From Prochlorococcus sp. HOT208_60m_808G21 (GTDB taxonomy: Bacteria; Cyanobacteriota; Cyanobacteriia; PCC-6307; Cyanobiaceae), in the NCBI GenBank assembly GCA_002026015.1, contig MWOY01000109.1, positions 1 through 64,000 of the forward strand: a stretch of DNA of 64,000 nucleotides. Reading direction: 5' to 3'. Positions within the stretch are counted from its first letter, which is position 1, and each line of letters starts with the position of its first letter. Below the pieces are notes generated by a model. It was not told where the DNA came from. It worked only from the letters and a program-made list of their open reading frames with translations, and did not search any database. This document shows, in pieces, positions 40,599 through 50,854 of this stretch. The position numbers and the translations under genes were made by a program.

Positions 40599-42013
40599 AT
40601 AGACTCTGTATCTTTAATTTTAGTATTATTACTACCCAAACAATTTTTACTTATATCAAGGAATGTTAATCTTTCTAATTCATCTATATTCAAATTGTAA
40701 TTATATATTGCATTAATATTTTTTGATTTCGCATTACTTAATTCACTTTGCCTAACAAGAATATCTTTTAGAGTTGATATTCCGACATCATATCTAAGTC
40801 TGGAAAGCCTTACAGACTCTTTGCTAGATTCAATTTCTTTAAGAGAAGAGATTATTTTTTCTTCATTTAATTTAAGATTTAAATAAGCTTTACTAATACT
40901 TGTGGTTAAAACATTTTTTAGATTTTCATAAGCATATTTTTCCGCTTCTGCATCTGCTATTTTCGATTTGTAGGAGTTCTTATTTTGTCCGCCATCAAAA
41001 ATACTCCATGCAAAATTTAGGCTTATGGTATTGGTATAATTAGATCCAGATTTTTCAGAGTCAATATTAGTTGATAGCGAGTCACCCTTTGAAAATGTAC
41101 TGGATAATGAATTACTGATATAGATATTTGGCTTATTTTGAGCTAAAAAGTTCTCTGCTTGGCTCTTTTTGATTGATTTTTGAAGAATAAGGTTTTTTAA
41201 GGAAAGATTTTTATCCAAACCCTCATTAATATTCTTATTCAATTTATGATTCCAAAACCCTATAAGTTTTTGCTCTTTATTAGTTTCGAAATCTCCCTTA
41301 ATATTAAGAATCTCTTTGAGAGAAATTTTATTAATTTCATGTTCTATTTTCTTTTCATTAAGTGATTGTTGATCTCGAGATAATTGAGCTTCTGCTTCAA
41401 GAACTTCGAATTTTGTACCAATTCCAGCATCTAGCTTCGCTTTAGCATTTTCTAAACTTGTAATTGATAAATCAAGTGTGAATTTTTTATTTTGAATATC
41501 TTGATATGACTTTTTGTATTTGTGATATCTGATTCTTGCTTCTTGAATTAAATCTTTTTTCTTAATCTCATAATTATTTTTTGCAATTTTGTAATTTGTT
41601 TTGGCAATTTTAATTTCAGAACCTCTAAGCGGGGCAATTACATCCCATTTAATATTTAGGGAGGGATTAGCTGTAAATTGTGATGTTTTTTTAGTAGTTG
41701 ACTTGTTATTATAATTTTTACCTGCGACATATTTTGGTAACCCATTGGCTTGAAAATCTAAGGATGGGTATCTTTTTGCAATTTGACTGGAGAGACTAAA
41801 GCTAGCCGATTCTACTAGGTTTTGTAATGATTTTAATTCTTGATTATTTAATATAAGTTTTTCTGTTTCTTGATAATCAACAAAAGTAATATTTGATTTT
41901 TCTTCTAAAACATTATCAATGTAATTTTTTGTTTCGCTCGATAGAACATTAAAGGTGTTCATACTTAGAGTAAGCGGAAATAATAAGAAAGGATTTATTA
42001 CTCTTCTAAGCAT
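40586..42013 (-). CDS. TolC family outer membrane efflux protein
   Basis: two OEP-like halves with long coiled segments; RLRYDVGISTLKDILVRQSELSNAK. Confidence 0.88.
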   Translation of the reverse strand: MLRRVINPFLLFPLTLSMNTFNVLSSETKNYIDNVLEEKSNITFVDYQETEKLILNNQELKSLQNLVESASFSLSSQIAKRYPSLDFQANGLPKYVAGKNYNNKSTTKKTSQFTANPSLNIKWDVIAPLRGSEIKIAKTNYKIAKNNYEIKKKDLIQEARIRYHKYKKSYQDIQNKKFTLDLSITSLENAKAKLDAGIGTKFEVLEAEAQLSRDQQSLNEKKIEHEINKISLKEILNIKGDFETNKEQKLIGFWNHKLNKNINEGLDKNLSLKNLILQKSIKKSQAENFLAQNKPNIYISNSLSSTFSKGDSLSTNIDSEKSGSNYTNTISLNFAWSIFDGGQNKNSYKSKIADAEAEKYAYENLKNVLTTSISKAYLNLKLNEEKIISSLKEIESSKESVRLSRLRYDVGISTLKDILVRQSELSNAKSKNINAIYNYNLNIDELERLTFLDISKNCLGSNNTKIKDTESICNI

Positions 42014-42038
42014 GTTTTATAGTTTTGAAAATATTCGA

Positions 42039-43416
42039 TTAACCAATCAAAGTATTAATAATATCATTTGAATCATCCAGAACGTGAATTTTAGTATTTA
42101 TTTGATTCTCAACTTCTTGAATATTTTTATCATCTAAAAATAAATCAGTATTAATTTTTAACATAATAGATGGTATGTAAACAGCTTCTCCTAAATCCTT
42201 ATTTTTCAGACCGTAAATTAGATCTTCTCCAGTAAGAAGACCTGTAACAACTTGATCTTGACCCCAATAAATACTTGGCAAACCATATAAATTAATTGTT
42301 AATCCATTAATTAAGTTTAATTTCTCAACTGTAGGAATTAGAGCTTCATAAACTAATTTACCAACAATCCAACTAACTTTTTTTGGCTTTTTTACTTTTT
42401 TGGGTAGGTTTTGACTCTTCTCCCTTAATGATTCTAGAAAGTTTCTAATAGTCCCTACTCCGTTAGATTCTTGTGGCATATTTTCGTAGGTTTTGTAACA
42501 AGGTAAATTTGTACCAGCAATTAAATACCATTCGTCTGCTAGCCAACAAAAACGAGTACCAAGAGTAATTTGTAAAGAGGCTTGAATTCTCTCTACTTGT
42601 TTAATAGTTTTTTTTGCGTATTCTGGGCTTATTGATTTCAATCCATCATTTTCAGGTCTAAATTTTGTAAGTCCTACAGGAACTATTGCGACTGAAAGTA
42701 CTGTCTGAGAGCTTTTTTTATAGAATTCTGCAAGTTCTAAAATTGATTTCTCAAGAATATCCCCATCATTTATATCTGGACAGACAACAATTTGAGCATG
42801 TTATTTGAATAGAGTTTTTTTCAAACCACGAAATTTGGTCAAGTATCACTCCTGCTTTTTTATTTTTTAATAATTTTTCTCTTGTGGCGGGATCAGTAGC
42901 ATGAACTGAAATAAAAAGTGGGGATAGTTTTTGCATAGCAATTCTTTCCCAGTCTTCTTTTTTTAAATTCGTAAGAGTTAAATAAGAGCCATATAGGAAA
43001 CTTAATCTATAATCATCATCTTTTATATATAGGCTTTTTCTTTTACCACTTGGCTGTTGATCAATAAAACAAAATGGACATTTATTATTGCATTGCTTGA
43101 TTGAATCAAATAATGCATTTTTAAAATTTATACCTAAATTAACGTCTTGATCTTTTTCAATATTTATATTGTGAATCTCATGATTTTTATCTAAAACTGA
43201 TATGTCTAAAATTTCTTCACTAATTAGAATCTGATAATCAATTAAATCTCTTGGTTTTTTCCCATTAATACTAATAATTGAATCACCCGATTCAAATCCT
43301 ATTTCTTCAGCAATGGAATTAGCTTCAATACTTTCAATTTCTGCAGGATTTATTTTATAAGTAATATTAGGAACCAAAAGATCATTGGAATCTTTGTAAT
43401 TAATTTCTTGCCACAC
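42039..43416 (-). pseudogene. DUF512/PDZ radical-SAM-like protein split by a frameshift near 42800
   Basis: N-part (42766..43416) PDZ + CNNKCPFCFIDQQPSGKRKSLYIKDDDYRLSFLYG; C-part (42039..~42800) in another frame reads HAQIVVCPDINDGDILEKSILELAEFYKKSSQTVLSVAIVPVGLTKFRPENDGLKSISPEYAKK. Confidence 0.85.
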
Positions 43417-43440
43417 AATTTAAGGCCAAATACTCTTATT

Positions 43441-43459
43441 TAAGTTTATTTTAAACTTA
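43441..43459. other. Hairpin TAAGTTT-attt(t)-AAACTTA in divergent intergenic
   Basis: perfect 7-bp inverted repeat with 5-nt loop. Confidence 0.4.
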
Positions 43460-43594
43460 TATATGACTCAAAGTGTATTAAATACTTTTAAAAAACTAAA
43501 TATAGGTGTGAAATTATGGGCCTTTTATTTATTAAAATATGGCATTCACAGTTTTCTAAAACACGATTTAGATTATTAAAAATAACCTTTTTCA

Positions 43595-44362
43595 TTGAAA
43601 GAATTAATTACAAAAAATTTAGAAGTAAAAGATAAATTCAACTATGAATCTCATAAGACAGTTGATTCATACAAAAATAGTTTTTTATCAAATCCTGTAT
43701 CTTTAAGATTGTGGTCATCTTTTTTTGTAATTTTACCTATTTTTGTTCAAGCCCCTTGGGTTAGATTAGAACCAATAAGTGCTCTTTGTTTTACTTTTGT
43801 TATTGTCTTAGTGGCAATTTTTTTGAATAAGAAAAAATCAAATAATTGGTTTATTGTCAGTTCATTATTACTTGGTGTATCAGGTAGTTGGCTTGGTGGA
43901 TGTTTGTTCTGGGGATGGTTAAGCCCATTTCCTATCCTCCACATACCTGTTGAAGCTGTAGTCCTCCCATTAGCTTTCATTGGATTTGGTACTAATTGGA
44001 AAATAGGTTCAAGTTTTTATATTTCTTCTTTATTTGGAACCGCAGTTACCGACATTACAATATTTTTAATCGGAATCATGGATCAATGGAGGCAGGTAAT
44101 TACAGCAGATTCTGAAAATGCACCTATGATTCTTCAAAAAACTTCTGAGAGTCTTATTCAAATAAAATCATTATCTATTATCGTTTTTGTTGCTCTTATA
44201 CTTTGGTTTATTTCAAAAGAAATTTTAGATTCTGCCACAATTAATACTACTAGTGGAAAAGCACTCTTAGTGTCTGGTTACGTAATTCAAACGACATTAA
44301 TTGTTGATGGTATTTTTATTGTTTTAGCAATTTTGCAACCAAATTTTAGTGGATTGGTTTAA
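43595..44362 (+). CDS. DUF3120 family membrane protein
   Basis: FVQAPWVRLEPISALCFTFV; GSWLGGCLFWGWLSPFPILHIPVEAVVLPLA. Confidence 0.85.
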   Translation: MKELITKNLEVKDKFNYESHKTVDSYKNSFLSNPVSLRLWSSFFVILPIFVQAPWVRLEPISALCFTFVIVLVAIFLNKKKSNNWFIVSSLLLGVSGSWLGGCLFWGWLSPFPILHIPVEAVVLPLAFIGFGTNWKIGSSFYISSLFGTAVTDITIFLIGIMDQWRQVITADSENAPMILQKTSESLIQIKSLSIIVFVALILWFISKEILDSATINTTSGKALLVSGYVIQTTLIVDGIFIVLAILQPNFSGLV

Positions 44363-46029
44363 TGTTAAGGCCTCCATTTTCGCAAGAACCGATACCAATT
44401 AATAATTGGGATGTAATTGTTATAGGCGCTGGAGCTGCTGGGCTTATGACTTGTCTTGAATTACCCTCAAATTTAAAAGTTCTTCTTTTAAATAGAAATA
44501 CTAGTAAGGTATCTTCCAGTAGATGGGCTCAGGGCGGAATTGCATCTGTTGTTAGACAAGATGATTCATTTGATCTTCATGCTGAGGATACTTTAAAAGC
44601 AGGTGATGGACTATGTGATTTTCAAGCTGTAGAAATGCTTGTTAAAGAAGCTCCAGGTTGCGTAGAAAGGTTGCAGAATTTAGGGATGATTTTTGATCAA
44701 AGTTTTGATCAACTAGCTACTACCTTGGAAGCAGCCCATTCACGCAGAAGAGTTTTACATGTTAAAGATCGTACTGGTCGAGCATTAGTTGAAGTTTTAG
44801 AAGATCATATTGAGAATCAAAAAAATATTCTGCACTGCAGGGGTGTAAGAGTAACTGAACTTCTTATTGAAAATAAAGAATGTAGAGGAGTTCAGGTTCT
44901 TGATGGAGCAAATTTATATTGGATTAAATCTAGAGCTGTTGTTTTGGCTACAGGTGGGGGTGGGCACTTATTTACAAATACAACAAATCCTGCTCAATCC
45001 TCTGGTGAAGGGATTGCCCTTGCATGGAAAGCAGGAGCTGCAATCGAAGATTTAGAGTTCGTGCAATTTCATCCAACAGCTTTAAAATTTTATGGTGCAC
45101 CTTGCTTCTTAATATCTGAGGCACTTAGAGGGGAAGGTGCGATTTTAGTTGATAAAAATGGTGAAAGTCCAGTTAAAAATCTTGAAAATCGTGATCTAGC
45201 TACTAGAGATCAGGTAAGTAGAGCAATTATGAAAAATATGCATGACAATAATGTAGACCATGTTGGCTTAGATCTTCGGTATATTGACCCAGAAAAAATT
45301 GTAGAGCGCTTCCCTACGATCCTAAGTCGATGTCAGGATTATGGTGTTAACCCTTTAAATGAGGTTATTCCTGTAGCTCCTGCAGCTCACTATTGGATGG
45401 GAGGTATTAAAACTGATCTAAATGCATCTTCAACAAGAAAAGGATTATATGCCGTTGGAGAAGTTGCTTCTACAGGTGTGCATGGTGCTAATAGACTGGC
45501 AAGTAATTCACTGATGGAGTGTCTTGTTTTCGCAAGAAAAATGTCTTCAATTGTTTTGAATGACCTTTCTAAATTTGAAAAATTTGATAGATCATTTCAA
45601 GAGTTTGCTTTTGAAGATCCTAAAGAAGATCAAATTTCTATAATTGCTGAAAAAATTGATGAACTAAGAAAACTATGTTGGTTAAATTTAGGTGTATCTC
45701 GAAATAAGGTAAATATGAGTAAATTTTTAAATTACATTCAAAATGATATAGATAAATTAAATAAAAATGATTTACTAAATATTCTTGAAAAAATAAAATT
45801 TGATCAAAAAATAAAACTTAGTGAACGCAATAGAAGAGCATTAAATCTTTTACTTGATTTAAAGAATAGACAAATAACCACAATAACTTTATTAAAAGCT
45901 TGCCTATTTAGAGAAGAAAGTAGAGGAGGGCATTATAGAGATGATTTCCCTGATAAAGATAAAAATTGGGAATGCCATACTAGACAACAGTTAGATCAAA
46001 AAATTCAAAAAAGATTTATTAAAAATTAA
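44362..46029 (+). CDS. nadB: L-aspartate oxidase
   Basis: VIVIGAGAAGLMTCLEL, SSRWAQGGIASV, HGANRLASNSLMECLVFA, RGGHYRDDFP. Confidence 0.96.
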   Translation: MLRPPFSQEPIPINNWDVIVIGAGAAGLMTCLELPSNLKVLLLNRNTSKVSSSRWAQGGIASVVRQDDSFDLHAEDTLKAGDGLCDFQAVEMLVKEAPGCVERLQNLGMIFDQSFDQLATTLEAAHSRRRVLHVKDRTGRALVEVLEDHIENQKNILHCRGVRVTELLIENKECRGVQVLDGANLYWIKSRAVVLATGGGGHLFTNTTNPAQSSGEGIALAWKAGAAIEDLEFVQFHPTALKFYGAPCFLISEALRGEGAILVDKNGESPVKNLENRDLATRDQVSRAIMKNMHDNNVDHVGLDLRYIDPEKIVERFPTILSRCQDYGVNPLNEVIPVAPAAHYWMGGIKTDLNASSTRKGLYAVGEVASTGVHGANRLASNSLMECLVFARKMSSIVLNDLSKFEKFDRSFQEFAFEDPKEDQISIIAEKIDELRKLCWLNLGVSRNKVNMSKFLNYIQNDIDKLNKNDLLNILEKIKFDQKIKLSERNRRALNLLLDLKNRQITTITLLKACLFREESRGGHYRDDFPDKDKNWECHTRQQLDQKIQKRFIKN

Positions 46030-46954
46030 GATCTCCCTGATAGTCGGTTTTTGTTGCTAATTCATTTAAGTCACGAGTACCACTAATAATTTCTCCATTT
46101 ATTTCCCAAGAAGGAAATCCACTGATTCCTTTTGTTTGGCATAGCTCATACTCATTATCTTTACCATCTTTTGCACACTCAACAACTTTTAATTCTTTAA
46201 CTGCTTCCTTGCCAAATAATTGCTTCTGATCGTGGCAATGCGGGCACCAGTATGCACTATACATAACAATATTGTTTGCACTTAAAAATTTTGCAAATTT
46301 TACCTTCTGGGGAGAGCTTGAAGTGGAAATTATTGGCGATACATTTTCAGTGGGGTTTGCAACATCAATAGCATTAGAGGGGTCAACGTTTGTTGACCAA
46401 ATTAGTCCCCCCAGCAGGACACTAATGGCTACAATGAAACCTCTAAAAATCATAGGTTCTCTACTTTCGAACTTTGCTCCAATCATAGAAATTATAAAGA
46501 TAGAAAACGATAAAATTGCTGAAAGTATACAAAAAAAGCAATATGCTTGAATCTTAAAAAACATTATATTTATCAATAAAAAGCTAAATGTTGATGACGC
46601 ACAAGAAATTAGAAATACTAACCACCATAAAAACTTATTTAGTTTTTCTTTTGGGGAAATTAAATTAAGCGAGAGTATTATTGTGATAATTAATATTGAT
46701 AAATATGTTATGAATCCAGCTAATGAGAGAGGTATATTAACTTGATTATTTTCAAATAAAGTACCCCAAGGACTATTTAAAACTGTTTCACAACCATTTT
46801 GTATCCCTGGGCATGAAAGCGAAGTAAATAAACCCCAGTTTTTTAAAGTAATAGAACCTGTATCAACTATGCCTATAGTGCTAAGAATTGCGATTATGAT
46901 TTTTGGCCATTTCAAATCTTTTTTATTTCTTCCGTTTAAAGTCTTAAGGGCCAT
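46019..46954 (-). CDS. Vitamin K epoxide reductase (VKOR) family protein fused to a thioredoxin-like domain
   Basis: VKOR TM core with CFFC, C-terminal YSAYWCPHCHDQKQLFGKEA. Confidence 0.93.
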   Translation of the reverse strand: MALKTLNGRNKKDLKWPKIIIAILSTIGIVDTGSITLKNWGLFTSLSCPGIQNGCETVLNSPWGTLFENNQVNIPLSLAGFITYLSILIITIILSLNLISPKEKLNKFLWWLVFLISCASSTFSFLLINIMFFKIQAYCFFCILSAILSFSIFIISMIGAKFESREPMIFRGFIVAISVLLGGLIWSTNVDPSNAIDVANPTENVSPIISTSSSPQKVKFAKFLSANNIVMYSAYWCPHCHDQKQLFGKEAVKELKVVECAKDGKDNEYELCQTKGISGFPSWEINGEIISGTRDLNELATKTDYQGDLNF

Positions 46955-47059
46955 ACAAAAAGAAAGTTTGTTATTTACATTATCTATCCTAATATTATCT
47001 TGGCATGAGAGTTATATACGAAATGCTTTTTAAATCTTTTAATTCTTATTTTTCAAGTT

Positions 47060-48436
47060 GTGAAACAAAATAGTTTCAATGTAAAAGAAAAAAAACTATC
47101 TAAGATTGCATTCAGTCATGTTGGTTGTGAGAAAAATCTTGTTGATACTGAACATATGCAAGGCTTATTATATAAAGAGGGTTATGAAGTTGATAGCAAT
47201 ATAAATGATGCAAATGTTGTTGTTGTAAATACTTGCAGTTTTATTGAAACAGCTAGAGAAGAATCTATTAGAAAAATTTTAGAATATACAAATCAAGGAA
47301 AAGAGGTAATAGTTGCAGGCTGTATGGCTCAGCATTTTAAAGATGAGCTTATAAAAGAAATCCCTGAAATAAAAGGTTTGGTTGGAACAGGAGATTATCA
47401 AAAGATAGCCAAGGTTTTAGAAAGAGTAGAAAAAGGGGAAATCGTAAATGAAGTTTCAAAAATACCTGAATTTATTGCAGATGAGGAAATGCCTCGTTTT
47501 GTAGATAAAAATAAATTTGTTGCTTATCTTCGCATTGCTGAAGGCTGCAACTATAATTGCGCTTTTTGTATTATTCCTAAGTTGAGAGGTCCTCAAAGAA
47601 GTAGAACAATAGAATCTATAGTTTCAGAAGCCAAAAGTCTTGCAAAAAAGGGTATTCAAGAAATCATATTAATTAGTCAAATAACAACTAATTATGGTCA
47701 AGATATTTATGGAAAACCATCATTAGCCAAACTTTTGAATGAGCTTTCTAAAGTTCCAATTCCTTGGATAAGGATACATTATGCTTATCCAACAGGTTTA
47801 ACTGATGAAGTTATTAGAGCTTTCAAAGATTCAAAGAATATCGTTCCTTACTTTGATTTACCGCTTCAGCATAGTCATCCAGATGTGTTGAAGAGTATGA
47901 ACAGACCTTGGCAAGCTTCTTTGAATGAATCAATTTTGGAGAAAATTAGAGAAGCAATTCCATCTGCTGTATTAAGAACTAGTCTCATTGTTGGTTTTCC
48001 AGGAGAAAAAAAAGAACATTTTGAACATCTTCTGGAATTTTTGTATAGGCACAAATTTGATCATGTGGGAGTGTTTATTTTTTCTCCTGAGGAAGGAACT
48101 GCAGCTTTTGATTTGCCAAATAGAGTATTTCCTGAGGTTTCAGAGGCTAGAAAAGATAATGTTATTTCAGTTCAACAAAATATCTCTAAAGATAAAAATC
48201 AGGCATATGTTGGTTCAAAAATGAAAGTTTTGGTAGAAAAAATATCAGATAATAACGAATTAATAGGTCGGTCCTACAATTTCGCTCCTGAAATTGACGG
48301 AAATGTGATTTTATCTATTAATACTAAAAATGATTTGAAAAATTATATTGGTAAATTTGTTGAAGCAAATATTTCTTTTGCCGATGAATATGATTTGTAT
48401 GGAGAGATTATTAAAATTTTGAAGTTTTTAAATTAA
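47060..48436 (+). CDS. rimO: Ribosomal protein S12 methylthiotransferase RimO
   Basis: [44 protein letters not shown]-like C-term; GTG start. Confidence 0.95.
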   Translation: MKQNSFNVKEKKLSKIAFSHVGCEKNLVDTEHMQGLLYKEGYEVDSNINDANVVVVNTCSFIETAREESIRKILEYTNQGKEVIVAGCMAQHFKDELIKEIPEIKGLVGTGDYQKIAKVLERVEKGEIVNEVSKIPEFIADEEMPRFVDKNKFVAYLRIAEGCNYNCAFCIIPKLRGPQRSRTIESIVSEAKSLAKKGIQEIILISQITTNYGQDIYGKPSLAKLLNELSKVPIPWIRIHYAYPTGLTDEVIRAFKDSKNIVPYFDLPLQHSHPDVLKSMNRPWQASLNESILEKIREAIPSAVLRTSLIVGFPGEKKEHFEHLLEFLYRHKFDHVGVFIFSPEEGTAAFDLPNRVFPEVSEARKDNVISVQQNISKDKNQAYVGSKMKVLVEKISDNNELIGRSYNFAPEIDGNVILSINTKNDLKNYIGKFVEANISFADEYDLYGEIIKILKFLN

Positions 48437-48520
48437 TTTAACTGCTCTTAAGAACTTATCTAATGCGAAAGCAGCTCCGAAACCAAAACCAATAAATGCA
48501 ATATAGAAAATGATGTTCAT
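48428..48520 (-). CDS. 30-aa small TM peptide, possibly cytochrome b6f subunit PetL
   Basis: [30 protein letters not shown]; resembles PetL pattern Y(I/V)xF...LR.VK(L/I); not in ORF track. Confidence 0.55.
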   Translation of the reverse strand: MNIIFYIAFIGFGFGAAFALDKFLRAVKLI

Positions 48521-48584
48521 TAATTTTTTTATTTTTATTTAATTTAACATCAGATGAAAAGATTAGATTGTTTCGTTTAATTTC

Positions 48585-48971
48585 TTAATCTTGGATATAT
48601 GGTAATTTTTTGTATAAACATTCTTCTGCTTTTTGTAGTTCTCGGCCTAAATATAGAGCATGATCGAATCTGGTTATTAAGTCATTTCTTTCTTCAGTAA
48701 TCAATATTCCAAGTTGTTTCGCACTAATACCTTTAAAAACTGCATTACTAACTCTTTGATTTTGAGAGTCGCATTTAATTGGTTCATTTGTTTCTGGGTC
48801 AATAGCATAGCCTTCTTCATCGATGTTATTTAAAAAGTGCTCTAAAATTATTTTATTTTCTTTTACATCTATTTTTATAATAAAATAACCGTTTGGATCT
48901 AAATCTATATATCGGTTGGATAGGTTATTATCAATCTTTATTTTTTCATTTAAACTTTTACTAGAATCCAT
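48585..48971 (-). CDS. DUF4346-like protein
   Basis: DPNGYFIIKIDVKENKIILEHF; ISAKQLGILITEERNDLITRFDHALYLGRELQKAEECL. Confidence 0.75.
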   Translation of the reverse strand: MDSSKSLNEKIKIDNNLSNRYIDLDPNGYFIIKIDVKENKIILEHFLNNIDEEGYAIDPETNEPIKCDSQNQRVSNAVFKGISAKQLGILITEERNDLITRFDHALYLGRELQKAEECLYKKLPYIQD

Positions 48972-49031
48972 TTTTAGAAGTTAATAAAAACTATATTACT
49001 AATATAATCTTTAGAAAAGCCAAATAATTTT

Positions 49032-50186
49032 TTATTTAAAGGGTATAGAGTTATTCTCAAATTCAATTTCCTTCTCGGTTTGATTATTAACTTCGTTTAG
49101 CCAAGGATAAATTATATTTTCCATATTTTTGTCAAACCACTTATGCAAGCTAATGGTGCTTTTTGCAAAAAAACCTCTCCTCCTTTTATGTTTACCACCC
49201 GCTCCAGGATCAAAACAATGGATACTATTTTTTATTGCCCATTCAATTGGCTGGTAGTAGCATAATTCAAAATGTAAATTAGATATGTCTTCTTGACTAC
49301 CCCAATATCGACCCCATAAGTTGTTTTTATTTTTAACACACATCGACATAGCAAAAATTTCATTTGAATCATTTTTTGATGCGCTAAAAAGTAAAATATT
49401 TTTTTTATTAGCAACAATTTTTTCGAAAAATGTAGATGTTAGATATTTACTTCCCCAAACTCCCCACCTAGAACAATGCTGTTCATAAAAATAATGCATT
49501 TTTTTGAGGATTTCTTGGTTGATATCATCTTCATTAAAAATTTCTACTTTTACATCTTGTTTAGTAATTGATTTCCTCTCTTTTTTGATATTTTTTCTCT
49601 GATTAGAGTTAAATCTACAAAGAAAATCATCAAACGTTTTTTCTCCATTACTCCTCCATTCACTGCTGGAATTTATCCATCTATGGTATCCCAAAGATTT
49701 AAGATAGTTACCCCAGCTTTCGTCAATGTATAAAAAATTACAACTTAAAATTTTGTTTGTAATCGCAAAACTTTCGATATGGTTTATGAGTAAATTTGTA
49801 ATTTCTTTCTTATCTTCATTTTTTTTATAAAGAAATTGATATCCATTTACAGGACTATAAGGACTCATTCCAATTAATTTAGGGTAATAATTTAAATTCA
49901 GTTCTTGAGCCAATCTTGCAAATGATTGATCAAAAATGAATTCTCCATAGCTATGATTTTTTAAAAAAAGTGGAGCAATTCCTAATATTTCTTCATTTTT
50001 ATAAGCAACAAAATATAGAGGTTGCCAACCAGTTTCTCTTGAGACACTTTTTGATATTTCAAGGTTTTTAAGCCAAGTCCATTCATAAAATGGATTATTG
50101 ATTTCATTTGTTAATGCATTCCATATCTCCTTGGAGATTTCCTTAATTGAAAATTTGACTTCAACTTTATGTATTTTTTGGTTCAT
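49032..50186 (-). CDS. Peptidogalycan biosynthesis/FemAB-like GNAT (DUF482) protein
   Basis: NPFYEWTWLKNLE.S..S..TGWQPLYFVAY; CFDPGAGGKHKRRRGFFA. Confidence 0.88.
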   Translation of the reverse strand: MNQKIHKVEVKFSIKEISKEIWNALTNEINNPFYEWTWLKNLEISKSVSRETGWQPLYFVAYKNEEILGIAPLFLKNHSYGEFIFDQSFARLAQELNLNYYPKLIGMSPYSPVNGYQFLYKKNEDKKEITNLLINHIESFAITNKILSCNFLYIDESWGNYLKSLGYHRWINSSSEWRSNGEKTFDDFLCRFNSNQRKNIKKERKSITKQDVKVEIFNEDDINQEILKKMHYFYEQHCSRWGVWGSKYLTSTFFEKIVANKKNILLFSASKNDSNEIFAMSMCVKNKNNLWGRYWGSQEDISNLHFELCYYQPIEWAIKNSIHCFDPGAGGKHKRRRGFFAKSTISLHKWFDKNMENIIYPWLNEVNNQTEKEIEFENNSIPFK

Positions 50187-50203
50187 TTATTATTAAATCT
50201 ATT

Positions 50204-50854
50204 TCAAATTTTTTTGTAATGAATATGGATTTCATTAGTAATTAAATTTTTAATTGATTGTATTTCCCAGAGTCTTTTGAGATTAAAAATCTCATTTGTT
50301 TCTTCTGGAGGGATCCATGTATATTTACCTCCAATAATTTGTGGAATTATTGTAATTTTTATATCTGTTATTAGATCCTCTTTTATAAAAGAATTTATAA
50401 GTTTTGCACCTCCTAAAAGAGCTAAATCATTTATCCCTTGTTTTTTAAGTGAAATTAAAGTTTTACTCCATGAATCTTTGAAAAAGAGTTGTTTCTCGAA
50501 GTCATTATTTGATGAATTATCAACTTTACTTGAGCTTATTAGCCATCTTCTAATTGGTTGACGAAAGTATTCCCAATTACTGTTAAATTTTCTGCTATTT
50601 GAAGCAACTATAGAAATTGGTTGTTTTTTTGATATTGTTACTTCGTTATTATCATCGAGATTTTTAATTAGGTAAGTTGATTGATGAGCTATTAAAGTAC
50701 CTAAACCAAAAATGGTGGCGTCAACCATTGATAAGTTTTGATTTAACATTTTTTTGTCTTCTTCGCTTCCAAGATGCGATTCTCCACCTCCAGGAAATGC
50801 AATTCTTCCATCAAGACTAGATGCTATAACAATTATTACTCTTGGGATACTCAA
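50204..50854 (-). CDS. RibD C-terminal (dihydrofolate-reductase-like) domain reductase
   Basis: RVIIVIASSLDGRIAFPGGGESHLGSEEDKKMLNQNLSMVDATIFGLGTL; LALLGGAKLINSFI. Confidence 0.88.
   Translation of the reverse strand: MSIPRVIIVIASSLDGRIAFPGGGESHLGSEEDKKMLNQNLSMVDATIFGLGTLIAHQSTYLIKNLDDNNEVTISKKQPISIVASNSRKFNSNWEYFRQPIRRWLISSSKVDNSSNNDFEKQLFFKDSWSKTLISLKKQGINDLALLGGAKLINSFIKEDLITDIKITIIPQIIGGKYTWIPPEETNEIFNLKRLWEIQSIKNLITNEIHIHYKKI

Noticed and set aside
46272-46550. 92-aa plus ORF antisense to VKOR
   Set aside because: Opposite strand of a well-supported gene
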